A model generated the notes under the pieces. That model was not told where the DNA came from. It ran no database searches and worked only from the letters and a program-made list of their open reading frames with translations. From SKPS01 sp964469215 (GTDB taxonomy: Bacteria; Bacteroidota; Bacteroidia; Bacteroidales; SKPS01), in NCBI GenBank assembly GCA_964469215.1, contig CAYXYB010000001.1:310001-374000 (forward strand): 64,000 nt of DNA, written 5' to 3'. The position numbers and the translations under genes are program-made. Shown in pieces: positions 17,319 to 27,200 of this stretch. How positions within the stretch are numbered: the first letter of the stretch is position 1; every line of letters starts with the position of its first letter.

Positions 17319-20300
17319 TTGCACAAATTTTTCGTTGTGAGACATCCGCTGGCTTCTGCTTTTTTTGATCACCCGCTTCATAATGCGGTTCTCGAAAAGC
17401 TTTCAGAAACACCATCTGCTCCTGTTTATTGGAAAGGGATTGTCGCTTCTGCTCTTTCACTCCATATTTCATCAATAGAGCAACTTACCGGTGAACCACA
17501 ACTGATTGTAACCAACGATGAAGTAGAGGCACTGGCACTCCATTCCGATCTTGAAAATATTTTGGGTGAACGTGAATACGAGTTTTACAGGAAAAGTATG
17601 CTCTTCTTCCCCTCCCCATACAACAGCAAAGCGCGCACAGCAATTCTGGACAACAACAATGTTCTGATGAGAACAGAGGTTCTCAAAAGGCTTGGATCAG
17701 AACAGCGCAGGATTATTATAGTTACCCATGCTGCGGCCCTTTCCGATTATGTGATTACAAAAAACTTCCTTCAGCAGAACACTTTCCGGCTTAGAACAGG
17801 GGAACAGGTGGATCTTGATTTTGTTACTGATTTTCTTATTGAATACTCATTCGAAAGAGTTGATTTCGTTGCTGAACCCGGGCAGTTTGCCCTGAGGGGT
17901 GGTATAGTGGATGTTTTTTCCTTTTCTAACGATTACCCGTACCGTATTGAATTTATGGGTGATGAGGTCGCATCCATCCGCCCCTTCGATCCGGTGAACC
18001 AGTTATCGAGGGATAAAGTCAGTCACATCACCATTGTTCCTAATCTGCAGCTCCGGAGTGACAGTCAGGTGAGGCAACCTTTCTTTGACTTCCTGATGCC
18101 GAAAACCATTGTCTGGATTCAGAATCCAGAATTTGTTGCTGATGTTCTTGAAAAGCTTTCTGTTAGCCGGATCGTACAGGAGGATTCTTTTGATGATGAA
18201 ATCAAGGATCTGCCTGAAAAGCTTTCGGGAAAACAGCTAAAGCATTTTTTATCCACTTTTCGTTGCATCCTACTAAATGGAGGTACAGAGCCACACGACA
18301 ATTACTTTGAGTCTGACCAGGCACCCCAGCCCGTCTTCAACAAGAAGTTTGACCTCCTGAGCAGGGATCTTCGTCATTGGGAACAGAAAGGTTACAGGTG
18401 TTTCATCCTCTCAGACAACCCCAGACAAATAGAGCGACTGCAAAATATCTTCTCCGATATTAATGCAGAAAATGAACAGCTTAACTACACTACAGCAATA
18501 CCCTCCTTGCATCAGGGGTTCACAGACCATCACCTTAAGATTGTATGCTATACTGATCATCAGATTTTTGAACGGTACCGTAAGACAAGTCTGGATGATG
18601 GATATAAAAGAAGGGAAGCTCTCACTATTAAGGAGCTGTTAACCTTGCAACCGGGCGATTTTGTAACTCATATTGACCATGGTATCGGGCGTTTTGATGG
18701 GCTTGAGACTATCGAAAACAATGGCAGAAGCCAGGAGGCAGTAAGGCTGATATACCGAAATAACGATATCGTTTATGTGAGCGTTCATGCTTTACATCGT
18801 ATTGCCAGATATACAGGTAAGGATGGTGCTGTACCCACACTCGACAGGCTTGGTTCCGGAGCATGGAAGAGAATAAAGGAGAAAGCCAAATCGAAGGTCA
18901 AAGATATTGCGAGGGATCTTATAAAGCTATATGCCAAGAGGCTTGCCTCAAAAGGATTTGCCTTTTCACCCGACACATACCTGCAGCATGAACTTGAAGC
19001 TTCATTCATCTATGAAGACACTCCTGATCAGGTAAAAGCCACATCTGATGTGAAGCACGATATGGAAAGATCGTTCCCTATGGACAGGCTTATTTGTGGA
19101 GATGTGGGATTCGGCAAAACTGAAGTTGCAATCAGGGCAGCTTTCAAAGCGGTGGCCGACAGCAGGCAGGTCGCTATACTTGTACCTACTACTGTTCTTG
19201 CCTTACAGCATTTCCACACTTTTCGCGAACGCCTGAAAGAGTTACCGGCAACCGTTGATTATTTAAACAGGTTCAGAAGCATACGTGATCAACAGGAGAT
19301 CCTCAGAAAGCTGAAAGATGGCACCCTCGATATAATTATCGGAACCCACCGGCTGGTTGGAAACGACGTGAAATTCAAAAATCTTGGCCTCCTCATCATC
19401 GATGAGGAGCAGAAATTCGGAGTTGCGGTTAAAGAGAAAATCAAGAAGCTCAGGATAAATATTGACACCCTTACTCTTACCGCCACACCAATACCACGCA
19501 CCCTTCAGTTCTCCCTTATGGGTGCACGTGATCTTTCAGTCATAAGCACACCTCCACCAAACCGTTACCCTGTCCAGACTTTCCTCAGGGGTTACAGTGA
19601 AGATCTGATAAGGGATGCAATTCATAATGAACTAAGCCGTGGCGGGCAGGTGTTTTTCCTTCACAACCGTATCCAAAACATAAATGAAATAGCAGATGTA
19701 GTTGAGCGCCTGGTCCCGGGAGTGAGTGTTGCTGTCGGCCACGGTCAGCTCGAAGGTGAAAAGCTCGAGAAAGTGATGCTTGGATTCATTGAAGGCAACT
19801 TCGATGTGCTTGTTTCAACAAGCATCGTTGAATCAGGCCTCGACATACCCAATGCCAACACCATAATAATCAACGACGCTCACATGTATGGCCTTAGCGA
19901 CCTTCACCAGCTAAGAGGAAGGGTTGGCCGTTCAAACAAGAAAGCTTTCTGTTATCTTATAACACCTCCTCTCTCGGTTTTGACACCAGAAGCCCGTAAA
20001 CGTCTGAAAGCAATCGAAGATTTTTCTGATCTGGGAAGCGGGTTCAGCATCGCAATGCGTGACCTCGATATCAGAGGTGCCGGAAATATTCTGGGTGCTG
20101 AGCAGAGCGGTTTTATTTCCGATATCGGTTATGAGATGTATCAAAAAATTCTTAAAGAGGCTATGCATGAACTCCGCATCTCGGAATTCCCTGAAATGGC
20201 TGACCACTCCCCAGAAAAACAATGGAAACCCGGTGCAGAGTGCCATATCGAAACAGATATGGAAATATTGCTACCGGTCGATTATGTTGAATCTTCATCC

Positions 20301-20684
20301 GAACGCCTCCTCCTTTATCGTGAACTTGACGAACTTCAGGATGAAAACGCGCTGGTTTCTTTTAAAGAAAGACTTTCCGATCGGTTTGGACCTCTGCCGG
20401 AACCTGCTGAAGAACTAATAAGAACTATAAGGTTGAGATGGATTGCTGCCAGACTGGGATTTGAAAAAATTGTGCTTCGAAACAATCGTTTCTCAGGTTA
20501 TTTTCCCGAAAGCCAGTTGCACCCGTTCTATCAGAGCGAAAGATTCGGATCAGTACTCGATTATGTTAAGAACCACCCGAAAAGATGTATCCTCAAAGAG
20601 AAAAACCAGAAACTGAACCTTGTCATAGACGGTATTAGCAATATCGACGAAGCCTTAATTGCTCTTGGTAATATTTCTGTCTGA
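17319..20684 (+). CDS. mfd: transcription-repair coupling factor Mfd
   Basis: About 1120 residues. In order: UvrB-homology modules (1-330), RNA-polymerase-interacting CarD-like domain (GDFVTHIDHGIGRF, about 450-530), SF2 translocase with Walker A GDVGFGKTEVA and DEEQ box IIDEEQKFGV (about 560-890), TRG motif, and the C-terminal TRCF domain. It removes stalled RNA polymerase and recruits UvrA. Only non-ATG starts are available: TTG 17319 lies within a TATCTTTG -7 box (17314-17321), so GTG 17337 is the more likely start, with a very short leader. Confidence 0.95.
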   Translation: MHKFFVVRHPLASAFFDHPLHNAVLEKLSETPSAPVYWKGIVASALSLHISSIEQLTGEPQLIVTNDEVEALALHSDLENILGEREYEFYRKSMLFFPSPYNSKARTAILDNNNVLMRTEVLKRLGSEQRRIIIVTHAAALSDYVITKNFLQQNTFRLRTGEQVDLDFVTDFLIEYSFERVDFVAEPGQFALRGGIVDVFSFSNDYPYRIEFMGDEVASIRPFDPVNQLSRDKVSHITIVPNLQLRSDSQVRQPFFDFLMPKTIVWIQNPEFVADVLEKLSVSRIVQEDSFDDEIKDLPEKLSGKQLKHFLSTFRCILLNGGTEPHDNYFESDQAPQPVFNKKFDLLSRDLRHWEQKGYRCFILSDNPRQIERLQNIFSDINAENEQLNYTTAIPSLHQGFTDHHLKIVCYTDHQIFERYRKTSLDDGYKRREALTIKELLTLQPGDFVTHIDHGIGRFDGLETIENNGRSQEAVRLIYRNNDIVYVSVHALHRIARYTGKDGAVPTLDRLGSGAWKRIKEKAKSKVKDIARDLIKLYAKRLASKGFAFSPDTYLQHELEASFIYEDTPDQVKATSDVKHDMERSFPMDRLICGDVGFGKTEVAIRAAFKAVADSRQVAILVPTTVLALQHFHTFRERLKELPATVDYLNRFRSIRDQQEILRKLKDGTLDIIIGTHRLVGNDVKFKNLGLLIIDEEQKFGVAVKEKIKKLRINIDTLTLTATPIPRTLQFSLMGARDLSVISTPPPNRYPVQTFLRGYSEDLIRDAIHNELSRGGQVFFLHNRIQNINEIADVVERLVPGVSVAVGHGQLEGEKLEKVMLGFIEGNFDVLVSTSIVESGLDIPNANTIIINDAHMYGLSDLHQLRGRVGRSNKKAFCYLITPPLSVLTPEARKRLKAIEDFSDLGSGFSIAMRDLDIRGAGNILGAEQSGFISDIGYEMYQKILKEAMHELRISEFPEMADHSPEKQWKPGAECHIETDMEILLPVDYVESSSERLLLYRELDELQDENALVSFKERLSDRFGPLPEPAEELIRTIRLRWIAARLGFEKIVLRNNRFSGYFPESQLHPFYQSERFGSVLDYVKNHPKRCILKEKNQKLNLVIDGISNIDEALIALGNISV

Positions 20685-20689
20685 TACCG

Positions 20690-20719
20690 TTGTTTTGGCG
20701 AAAAAATCATTTACCTTTG
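20690..20719 (+). promoter_or_regulatory. Bacteroidetes-type promoter of the coiled-coil protein gene
   Basis: TTG (20690-20692), exactly 19 nt, TACCTTTG (20712-20719); 52 bp before the ATG at 20771. Confidence 0.7.
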
Positions 20720-20770
20720 TTACAGGTATGATAGTCAGTTCTATTTACCTGCTAACTTAAAAACAATAAC

Positions 20771-21436
20771 ATGAGAACAATAACAGTTGGTTTTGTCGTT
20801 TCATTATTCTTAATTTCTCTTACCGGGGTAACTCAGACAATAACGGTAACACAGTGCCAGGCTCTGATCGCAAACAGCACCAACAATGCGCTTACCGTTA
20901 ATATTCCTGAAGCAGATCAGAAGAATGCAGTTGAGGCATGGAGAAAACTTATGAGAGGTTATGGCAGTAAAATTACCGGTCAGACCGAATACCTGGCAGA
21001 AAAGGTGAGGATCAGGGAAATCTCACCAGACCTTATTGATGTCTATGCTGTCTTCAAGCAGAAGGAGGGATTTGTGGAAATGATTGTCGCATTCAAAACA
21101 GGAACAGGATTCCTCAATTCAGCAACAACACCGGTGGCTTATGGTCATGCCGAAAAAATTGTGAAGGATTTTGCCTTGAAGCATTCCAGGGATGTGATAC
21201 AGAAAAGATTGTCCAAAGAGAAGACAATATTTAAAAAGCTTTCTAAGGAAGAGAGAAAGATAAGAAAGAACATCAATACTTTGAACAGGAACATTGATAA
21301 ATATACCAGACGCATCGAAAAGGCCAGAAAGAATATAGAGGCCAACGATCAATCCTATTCAAAGATTTCGAAAGAAATTGAAGATTCAAAGGGTAAGATT
21401 GAAAGGGATGAAAAAAAATTGAGGGAGATCAGATAA
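20771..21436 (+). CDS. exported protein with C-terminal coiled coil, function unknown
   Basis: 221 residues. A signal peptide ends near VTQT (about 23). Residues 25-140 are a compact alpha/beta region that I do not recognise (KNAVEAWRKLMRGYGSKITG; DVYAVFKQKEGFVEM). From about 145 to the end the sequence is almost pure Lys/Glu/Ile heptads (KKLSKEERKIRKNINTLNRN) forming a long charged coiled coil. It is monocistronic, between its own promoter and the bidirectional terminator at 21459. A periplasmic structural role is possible but not shown. Confidence 0.65.
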   Translation: MRTITVGFVVSLFLISLTGVTQTITVTQCQALIANSTNNALTVNIPEADQKNAVEAWRKLMRGYGSKITGQTEYLAEKVRIREISPDLIDVYAVFKQKEGFVEMIVAFKTGTGFLNSATTPVAYGHAEKIVKDFALKHSRDVIQKRLSKEKTIFKKLSKEERKIRKNINTLNRNIDKYTRRIEKARKNIEANDQSYSKISKEIEDSKGKIERDEKKLREIR

Positions 21437-21458
21437 TTTAGTATTGCCCCCTTTGAAA

Positions 21459-21500
21459 ATGGAAGAGGGCATCTGCATTCAGACGCCCTCTTCCATTTTA
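21459..21500. terminator. bidirectional intrinsic terminator
   Basis: TGGAAGAGGGC ... GCCCTCTTCCA: an 11-bp perfect stem followed by a T-rich stretch on the plus strand, between convergent genes. Confidence 0.8.
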
Positions 21501-21518
21501 TTGTCAGTATTTGTGTTT

Positions 21519-22967
21519 CTATCTTGTGCCAGGTGTTTTCTGTGATGAAGATCCCCTGTGAGTACTGTTACGTGACTTTTCTGAACTGTTGTTCCGCGAA
21601 GGGGTGGCTGCACTTCCCCTGCTTCCTGAAGGGGTACTTACATTTCTTCCGGAGGCAGCTGACCTTTTGTTGTCCGGTTTTGAAGGAGATACATTTCCTG
21701 ACCGGGAACTGTTGTTGCTGCTCTTTACAGAAGGTATGGATTCCGATGACCTGGTATTGTTGCTTCTCCTGACCTCTGCTGGTGGATTCGATGATCGGGT
21801 GTTGCTTTTCTTTACATCAGCAGATGAACCTGATGGCCTGGATGTGCTGTTGCTGGTTTCTGATCTCCTGGCCGGAGCAGTGTTCTGTGACCTGGTGTCA
21901 ACGACTCCTTTTTTGTTCCTTGTATCAGTCGACGGATCCTCAGTCCTGAAGCTTCTGCTGTTGTTGCTGTTGTTTACAGGTGATCCACCATCCGGACTGT
22001 TAATCCTGCTTTTGTTTACTGTCTGAGATCTGGTACCTGTATTGTTGCCCACGTTCGGATTTCTTCCTGTGTTGACATTCTCATTGCGGCCGGTTGGGCT
22101 GTTGTTACCATGACTCCTTGATGAGGCTGTCTTATGATAGAGATTCTCACCCCTCGACTGTTCATCAGGCCTTGAATAGGTAGTCCGGTAGTAACCCTCT
22201 CTTATACGAACCCCAACCTGTGGAGAGTAGTGTCTTACTCCGCTGTAGTAGAAACTGTGATACCTGGGATAACGGTGGTGCGGATAGATGCGATAGTATG
22301 AATAGTAATGGCCATACCAATTATAGTGATAACCGTAGTAGTAATGCCAGTAGTGCGGACTCCAGCGAACCCAGTATACCGGGTAGTAATCATAATAATA
22401 TGGTGAATGCCACACAACATAAGTCGGGGTGTAAATATAGCTGACCACAGGCCATGTTGAAACATGATAATAGTTTGTGGTGACCACTTTTGCATTACCT
22501 GTGCCTGCAGTGGCTCCCTTGTAACCCGGGTTGGGTGTATCCCCATAGTTGGGCTCAATAATGTAATTTTTACCATATAAAGCTTCATCTCCTATGAGCT
22601 GGATCACGACTGAACCATCTCTTTGCTTTTCAACAATAAAAACTGCTACATCCTGAAATTCCTTCTCGTTAACAGCAACGCTCATAACTATATTGTGAAC
22701 ATTACCATCAACATAATCCTTTACGAAAATGTAATCTACATATTTGTCGCCGTTAAGGTCCAGGTTGTTGATCACCTTGTCAGGATTGTTGAGGCTCTTT
22801 TCGAAACCCTCAAGTGTTTCAGAATCCCTGAAGATGTCCATAACAGCATACAAATTAAGGTTATCGCCCGGCAGGCCTAAATACTCCTTTGGGTAACTCT
22901 GTGCCGATGAAATGCTTCCTGATGCAAGCAGGAGTGTGATGACTGTGGTAAATAATAACTTTTTCAT
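21519..22967 (-). CDS. exported protein with aromatic/His-rich middle and Ser/Asn/Arg-rich tail
   Basis: 482 residues. Signal peptide to SSAQS (about 23). Residues 25-155 form a globular domain (NLYAVMDIFRDSETLEGFEKS and a VDYIFVKD strand). Residues 165-260 are extremely rich in Tyr, His and Trp (YYDYYPVYWVRWSPHYWHYY style). Residues 265-482 are low complexity: Ser, Asn, Arg, Thr and Pro repeats with no fold. This layout recurs in uncharacterised Bacteroidetes periplasmic proteins. The long antisense ORF over the tail is a shadow of its biased codons. No partner gene is evident. Confidence 0.7.
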   Translation of the reverse strand: MKKLLFTTVITLLLASGSISSAQSYPKEYLGLPGDNLNLYAVMDIFRDSETLEGFEKSLNNPDKVINNLDLNGDKYVDYIFVKDYVDGNVHNIVMSVAVNEKEFQDVAVFIVEKQRDGSVVIQLIGDEALYGKNYIIEPNYGDTPNPGYKGATAGTGNAKVVTTNYYHVSTWPVVSYIYTPTYVVWHSPYYYDYYPVYWVRWSPHYWHYYYGYHYNWYGHYYSYYRIYPHHRYPRYHSFYYSGVRHYSPQVGVRIREGYYRTTYSRPDEQSRGENLYHKTASSRSHGNNSPTGRNENVNTGRNPNVGNNTGTRSQTVNKSRINSPDGGSPVNNSNNSRSFRTEDPSTDTRNKKGVVDTRSQNTAPARRSETSNSTSRPSGSSADVKKSNTRSSNPPAEVRRSNNTRSSESIPSVKSSNNSSRSGNVSPSKPDNKRSAASGRNVSTPSGSRGSAATPSRNNSSEKSRNSTHRGSSSQKTPGTR

Positions 22968-23070
22968 GACTGTAAGATTAAAAGGTGTGAACTGACCTTC
23001 AACAAAACAAGAGCCATGCCATAAATTTAAAGAAGCTCCCCGGAGTCTCTAAAGAGGCGAAAGTGTTTAA

Positions 23071-25077
23071 CTACTTTCCCTTTATCAGCAGTTTATCCAC
23101 CACTACCCCATCTTCTGCTATAATGTTCAGAGTGTAAACTCCGGCAGCAAGACTGCCCGGGTTAAGCTGTATCTGATACGGTTTTCCGGAAATTTCAAAC
23201 TTGTTTTCATATACCACTTTACCGTCTGTGGCTGTCAACTGAACTACAAAAGCTTTCGAGAGATATTCTGAAAACTGAATATTGAATGACCCACTGGTGG
23301 GATTTGGGAATACTCTTATGACCGGGGTATTTTGATGTTCTTTGAACCCCGGGTTCTGCACAAAACTCACCTGAATTGTATCGCTTCCTGAGCAACCCAT
23401 GGAGTCGGTGACCTTAACCCAGACCAGGTGGGTGCCGGAACCCAACAGAGATGTGTCTAAGGTTATGATTTGGGCTATAGAACCTGTTGACCACAGAAAG
23501 GAGCTGAAAAGACCCGGATTAAGAGTCAGGGAGCTATTGATTCCCAGCATGGTGTCATTGCCCAGATAAGGGTTGGGGGCAACCAGTACCTCCACAATGG
23601 CATAATCTTTTCCGAAACAGAGTATTGCCGGATTACCATTGTTGGTCTCAATAGAAACTGTATGTATTCCAGAGGGTAATCCTGTAGAATGAAATGTGAA
23701 CTGACTGCTTGAAGGAGGTGTTCCCGTGGGAACGCCATTCACTTTCCAGAGGTAGTTGACGGTTCCGCTGTCGGCAATAGCCTGAAATGTGACTGAATCG
23801 CCCGGACAGATCTCATGGCCGGGTCCGATATCTACATTCATCGACGGATTTACCTTGATACAATAGATGTAGTTTCTTGAAAGATAATATGGGCAAGCCT
23901 TGTCGCGGATTGTTGCCATAAAACAATGTGGTTTCAGTAATGCGTCCAGTTGTGAAGGAACCCAGGTAAAGATAGCGTAGGATGAATCGGTTGACTGATT
24001 TATTGCTGTAAAGTTTGCTGTTTGTATAGCCTGGTTCCAGAATATGGAAAATTGCTCAGGGCTTCCCTGGTTGATTACATTGAAAGTGTCGGGATCGTAT
24101 CCCCAGATTGCAAATCTGATGGTATCCTTAGCGCATACTTCAGCGTAAAAGAGGGTGTCATTAGGATCATATCCATTGGATAGTGTAGGGTCCATTCCCC
24201 CCAGTACAGGGATCAAACTGTTGCAGTAGATCGAATTCACCTGCATATCACGTCCTGTAACACCTATTACTGTTGGAACTCCATTGATAGTCCTCCATTT
24301 CTTTATCTCAAGCTTAAGGGGGCCTACAACATTCATGGTTGGTGTAATGCAAAGATCTCCGTTGTAGGGATTAATACTTACAGGGGGGCTTGAGGGCAAT
24401 GGCTGGGTGGCTGAACAGGGAGGTATAAAGCTAACATAGGAATATCCCGTTGACATGCTGTATGATGCAATGGGATTAACAAGCTCATAGGATATTGAGT
24501 CCCCGTCCAGATCTATAGCGCCAGGATTCTGACATAAAGTTTGCTGGGTGCATAAAATGGTGACCGGATAGTTCGTTAATAAAGGTGTGCTTGATGAGGG
24601 TGCATCGAGATTGTTTAAACGGGCTTCGATATAAAAATTTGTGCTTGTAGGGGAGGAGATGGTATTTGACGGATTTCTGCAACACACATTCCAGCTTACT
24701 ATCCAATTGGCGCAAGGAGCCAATACAACATTGGCCTGATATATATAAGCCTCCACGCCGTATAGTACACCACCATTGCATTGGGTAGGCATGGATGGGC
24801 ATGAGACGGTGACCACCTGTCCGCTTCCCGGTGCCTGAGGCACACTGTATTCCACGAATCCTGTTGCCGGACACAAAGGGCAGTCCAAATATATGTTCAC
24901 AGTGGATGGCGCTATAATACCTGTGCAATCACGATAAATTACAAGCGTGATCGTATAATTATTGCCACCTGTGCAAACGATTCCAAGATCGGCAGCAGCC
25001 ATGTGGGAGGCACTGACATGGTTGTTGCATATAATAAAGCTAAAACAGATTAACAGCAGATAATTTAGTCTCTTCAT
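23071..25077 (-). CDS. large T9SS-secreted surface protein
   Basis: 668 residues from ATG 25077 (a TTG two codons earlier is less likely). Signal peptide to VSASHM; the N-terminal domain (SHMAAADLGIVCTGGNNYT, IYRDCTG) is the form found at the start of many Bacteroidetes gliding/adhesin-like proteins. The middle has Ig-like or PKD-like segments with CPGDSVTFQA. Residues about 580-668 are a T9SS type A sorting domain: RVFPNPTSGSFNIQF, then LAAGVYTLNI and a basic end. Expected at the cell surface or released. Monocistronic; it converges on no gene and is divergent from tRNA-Asn. Confidence 0.8.
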   Translation of the reverse strand: MKRLNYLLLICFSFIICNNHVSASHMAAADLGIVCTGGNNYTITLVIYRDCTGIIAPSTVNIYLDCPLCPATGFVEYSVPQAPGSGQVVTVSCPSMPTQCNGGVLYGVEAYIYQANVVLAPCANWIVSWNVCCRNPSNTISSPTSTNFYIEARLNNLDAPSSSTPLLTNYPVTILCTQQTLCQNPGAIDLDGDSISYELVNPIASYSMSTGYSYVSFIPPCSATQPLPSSPPVSINPYNGDLCITPTMNVVGPLKLEIKKWRTINGVPTVIGVTGRDMQVNSIYCNSLIPVLGGMDPTLSNGYDPNDTLFYAEVCAKDTIRFAIWGYDPDTFNVINQGSPEQFSIFWNQAIQTANFTAINQSTDSSYAIFTWVPSQLDALLKPHCFMATIRDKACPYYLSRNYIYCIKVNPSMNVDIGPGHEICPGDSVTFQAIADSGTVNYLWKVNGVPTGTPPSSSQFTFHSTGLPSGIHTVSIETNNGNPAILCFGKDYAIVEVLVAPNPYLGNDTMLGINSSLTLNPGLFSSFLWSTGSIAQIITLDTSLLGSGTHLVWVKVTDSMGCSGSDTIQVSFVQNPGFKEHQNTPVIRVFPNPTSGSFNIQFSEYLSKAFVVQLTATDGKVVYENKFEISGKPYQIQLNPGSLAAGVYTLNIIAEDGVVVDKLLIKGK

Positions 25078-25178
25078 GATCAATATATTAAGATATGACT
25101 GACAGTTTGTTCATTGTGCAGAGGTATATTATAGTTAGATAGCTTTAAGAGCCGAAGGTTTAGTCAGAGTATATTTTT

Positions 25179-25209
25179 TTTGGCTGTATTAAAAATTGGT
25201 TTACTTTTG
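25179..25209 (+). promoter_or_regulatory. consensus promoter of tRNA-Asn
   Basis: TTTG (25179-25182), exactly 19 nt, TACTTTTG (25202-25209); 39 bp before the tRNA. Confidence 0.8.
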
Positions 25210-25248
25210 CCCCGCTTTTATTAGGCCTTGTTCTTAATGAATATATAC

Positions 25249-25322
25249 TCCTCCTTAGCTCAGTTGGTCAGAGCACCTGACTGTTAATCAGGGGGTCCTT
25301 GGTTCAAGTCCAAGAGGGGGAG
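25249..25322 (+). tRNA. tRNA-Asn (anticodon GTT)
   Basis: The cloverleaf folds by eye: acceptor stem TCCTCCT/AGGGGGA, D arm GCTC...GAGC, anticodon stem CCTGA/TCAGG with loop CTGTTAA (GTT at 25283-25285), T arm CTTGG-TTCAAGT-CCAAG. Discriminator G; CCA is not encoded. Promoter and terminator flank it. Confidence 0.97.
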
Positions 25323-25337
25323 CAGAAACATATAAAT

Positions 25338-25377
25338 AAAGCCCTGTTAATGAATAGCATACAGGGCTTTTGCTTTT
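25338..25377 (+). terminator. intrinsic terminator after tRNA-Asn
   Basis: The stem AAAGCCCTGT ... ACAGGGCTTT is followed by TGCTTTT. Confidence 0.8.
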
Positions 25378-25465
25378 CATACATAACAAATAACTAACAA
25401 AATTTTTAATTTCGATACCTTTTTGCCCTCTTTCTTACTTTTATTCTTATCGTATCAGGTAAATT

Positions 25466-26941
25466 CTAGTGATTGATAATCAATTTTTTAGTATAGGAAT
25501 CTGAGCCTGTTGATAGAATATAATAATAGATGCCACTTGGCAGATCACTTAATTCAAATCTTGCTGAATATAAACCTGCCTGTAGTTTGCCATTAAAAAT
25601 TTGATGGATAAGCATCCCATTATGGTTATAGATTGCCAGGTCTACTTTCCCTTCCTTGCCAAGCATAAATGGTATTGTGACAGATCCCGATACCGGATTT
25701 GGGAAAGCATTCATCAATTGGTCAGTTCTTGTTGCTGCAGCGCCATGGTTTGCCACGGAAGCATATAAACCATGCGGTCCGGCAGCGGTGGGGTTTATCC
25801 CATGACAAACTATGCATTTGTTAAGAGTACCGGTATAGCCCTGCAAGGTTTGGTTCTGAAGGTTATCATTGATATTGTTGGTTGGGAAAATAGCATGAGG
25901 AGAACCATGGCAGGCACTGCAATAGAGACCCCCATGTCCCTTTGAATTTCTGTAAAGTTTGTTTGGCTCCGGGGCATATGAAGGTCCATGACATGCTGCT
26001 GCTCCGCAGTCTGGCTCCTCAAGCCATGCTTCCCGACCGTTTTTTATTGTTTGTCCAACATCTGTCACACTTCCATGACAGTTTTGGCAGACCATACCTT
26101 TGGTCTTCATAATGTCTCTGAAGCATTGTGTAACAGGGCCAGGGTGGCATTTATAACAGTCATTGGTTTTGCTGCCGTGTTTCAGATGGATGGCTTCTGA
26201 AAAGACAGGTGTTCCTGCTGTCCCAGGTGTGCCAAGTGCGTTATCTTTATGACAACTTGCGCAAAAGATGGGTTTATTATTAGGGTTGAAACCGGATACT
26301 GATTCATGTTCATTTAGAATGTGCTGTTCATTGTTATGGCATCCTGAACTGACACAATTGATCTCATTTGAAACCGGAATGACCGATTGGGTTGTTGCCA
26401 GCAGGTTGTTGCCAGAGTCAAATAATTTGATCATGGTCAACTGATAGGGATTTTCATTTACCAAATCATTGTCAGAGAAAGGCGTGATTGGTATACCATC
26501 TGCCAGAAAACTATTTCCGTTGAGGATCATTGTTCCTGAAAGTCCATTACCGGTGAGACCGGTATCAGCAGGAAAAGTCACCCCGAAGATCAAAGGAGCA
26601 TATGTCCAGAAATTGGTTTTGTTTACTGAGTAGGTATTTCCGGGGATTTCATATGTGACCTTCATCCCAGGAGTTGTGACTTCAGGCAGAGATGTTGCTG
26701 ATCCTACCTTTATTACCTGAGCATACTGGTTGTTGTAGGGAGGCAGGATGCAAATGTTCTCGAATTGCCTGTTGGCACAATGCATGCCCAGATCATTCCA
26801 CGCCAGTATGATATGAGTGCCTGACATGATCCGGGCTACCTTATTCGAAATCTTTGTGAAGGTCATTTGTGGGTTATATAGGGCTGTTGTAATGAATAAC
26901 CCTCCAATTCCCAATACCAGAAGAAAGAGTTTGTTTTTCAT
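25466..26941 (-). CDS. multihaem c-type cytochrome-like protein with T9SS sorting domain
   Basis: 491 residues from ATG 26941 (MKNKLFLL), the start that gives a proper signal peptide; the frame is open 24 codons further up. The N-terminal domain carries AWNDLGMHCANRQF and ILPPYNNQYAQV. The middle holds seven haem c-type sites: five CxxCH (CASCH, CYKCH, CQNCH, CSACH, CIVCH) and two CX4CH (CVSSGCH, CGAAACH). The last 80 residues are a T9SS type A sorting domain (NAFPNPVSGSVTIPF ... LPSGIYYYIL). The product should be a haem protein exported through the outer membrane by T9SS. Electron transfer outside the cell is an inference. Confidence 0.82.
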   Translation of the reverse strand: MKNKLFLLVLGIGGLFITTALYNPQMTFTKISNKVARIMSGTHIILAWNDLGMHCANRQFENICILPPYNNQYAQVIKVGSATSLPEVTTPGMKVTYEIPGNTYSVNKTNFWTYAPLIFGVTFPADTGLTGNGLSGTMILNGNSFLADGIPITPFSDNDLVNENPYQLTMIKLFDSGNNLLATTQSVIPVSNEINCVSSGCHNNEQHILNEHESVSGFNPNNKPIFCASCHKDNALGTPGTAGTPVFSEAIHLKHGSKTNDCYKCHPGPVTQCFRDIMKTKGMVCQNCHGSVTDVGQTIKNGREAWLEEPDCGAAACHGPSYAPEPNKLYRNSKGHGGLYCSACHGSPHAIFPTNNINDNLQNQTLQGYTGTLNKCIVCHGINPTAAGPHGLYASVANHGAAATRTDQLMNAFPNPVSGSVTIPFMLGKEGKVDLAIYNHNGMLIHQIFNGKLQAGLYSARFELSDLPSGIYYYILSTGSDSYTKKLIINH

Positions 26942-27165
26942 GGAATTGATTTTAAGTTTAATAGTTACAGGTGACGAATGACTGTGTAAAAATAATGCAT
27001 AATATAAGAACATTTACATAAAAGGATGAGAATGTTTATGTTTTTATTGTGAGGTATTAAAATCAGATATATCTGAGGTTTTTTAATGTTATTATTGTCT
27101 TTATTCCCATCTGATTAACTTTTTTTTAATTCCTTAGATAACTGTTTTTCTGTTTTTTAAAAGAA

Positions 27166-27173
27166 TACCTTTG
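27166..27173 (+). promoter_or_regulatory. -7 box (TACCTTTG) of the truncated mnmH
   Basis: A perfect -7 element 28-35 bp before the mnmH fragment; the -33 is unclear. The preceding 200 bp (26942-27165) is AT-rich and otherwise empty. Confidence 0.4.
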
Positions 27174-27200
27174 CAGGTTCTGAAATGATAATCTGGCATA

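Noticed and set aside
21589..22026. A long plus-strand ORF rich in Leu, Ser and Asp
   Set aside because: Antisense shadow of the Ser/Asn/Arg-rich tail of the 21519-22967 gene; no start signal or protein-like pattern.
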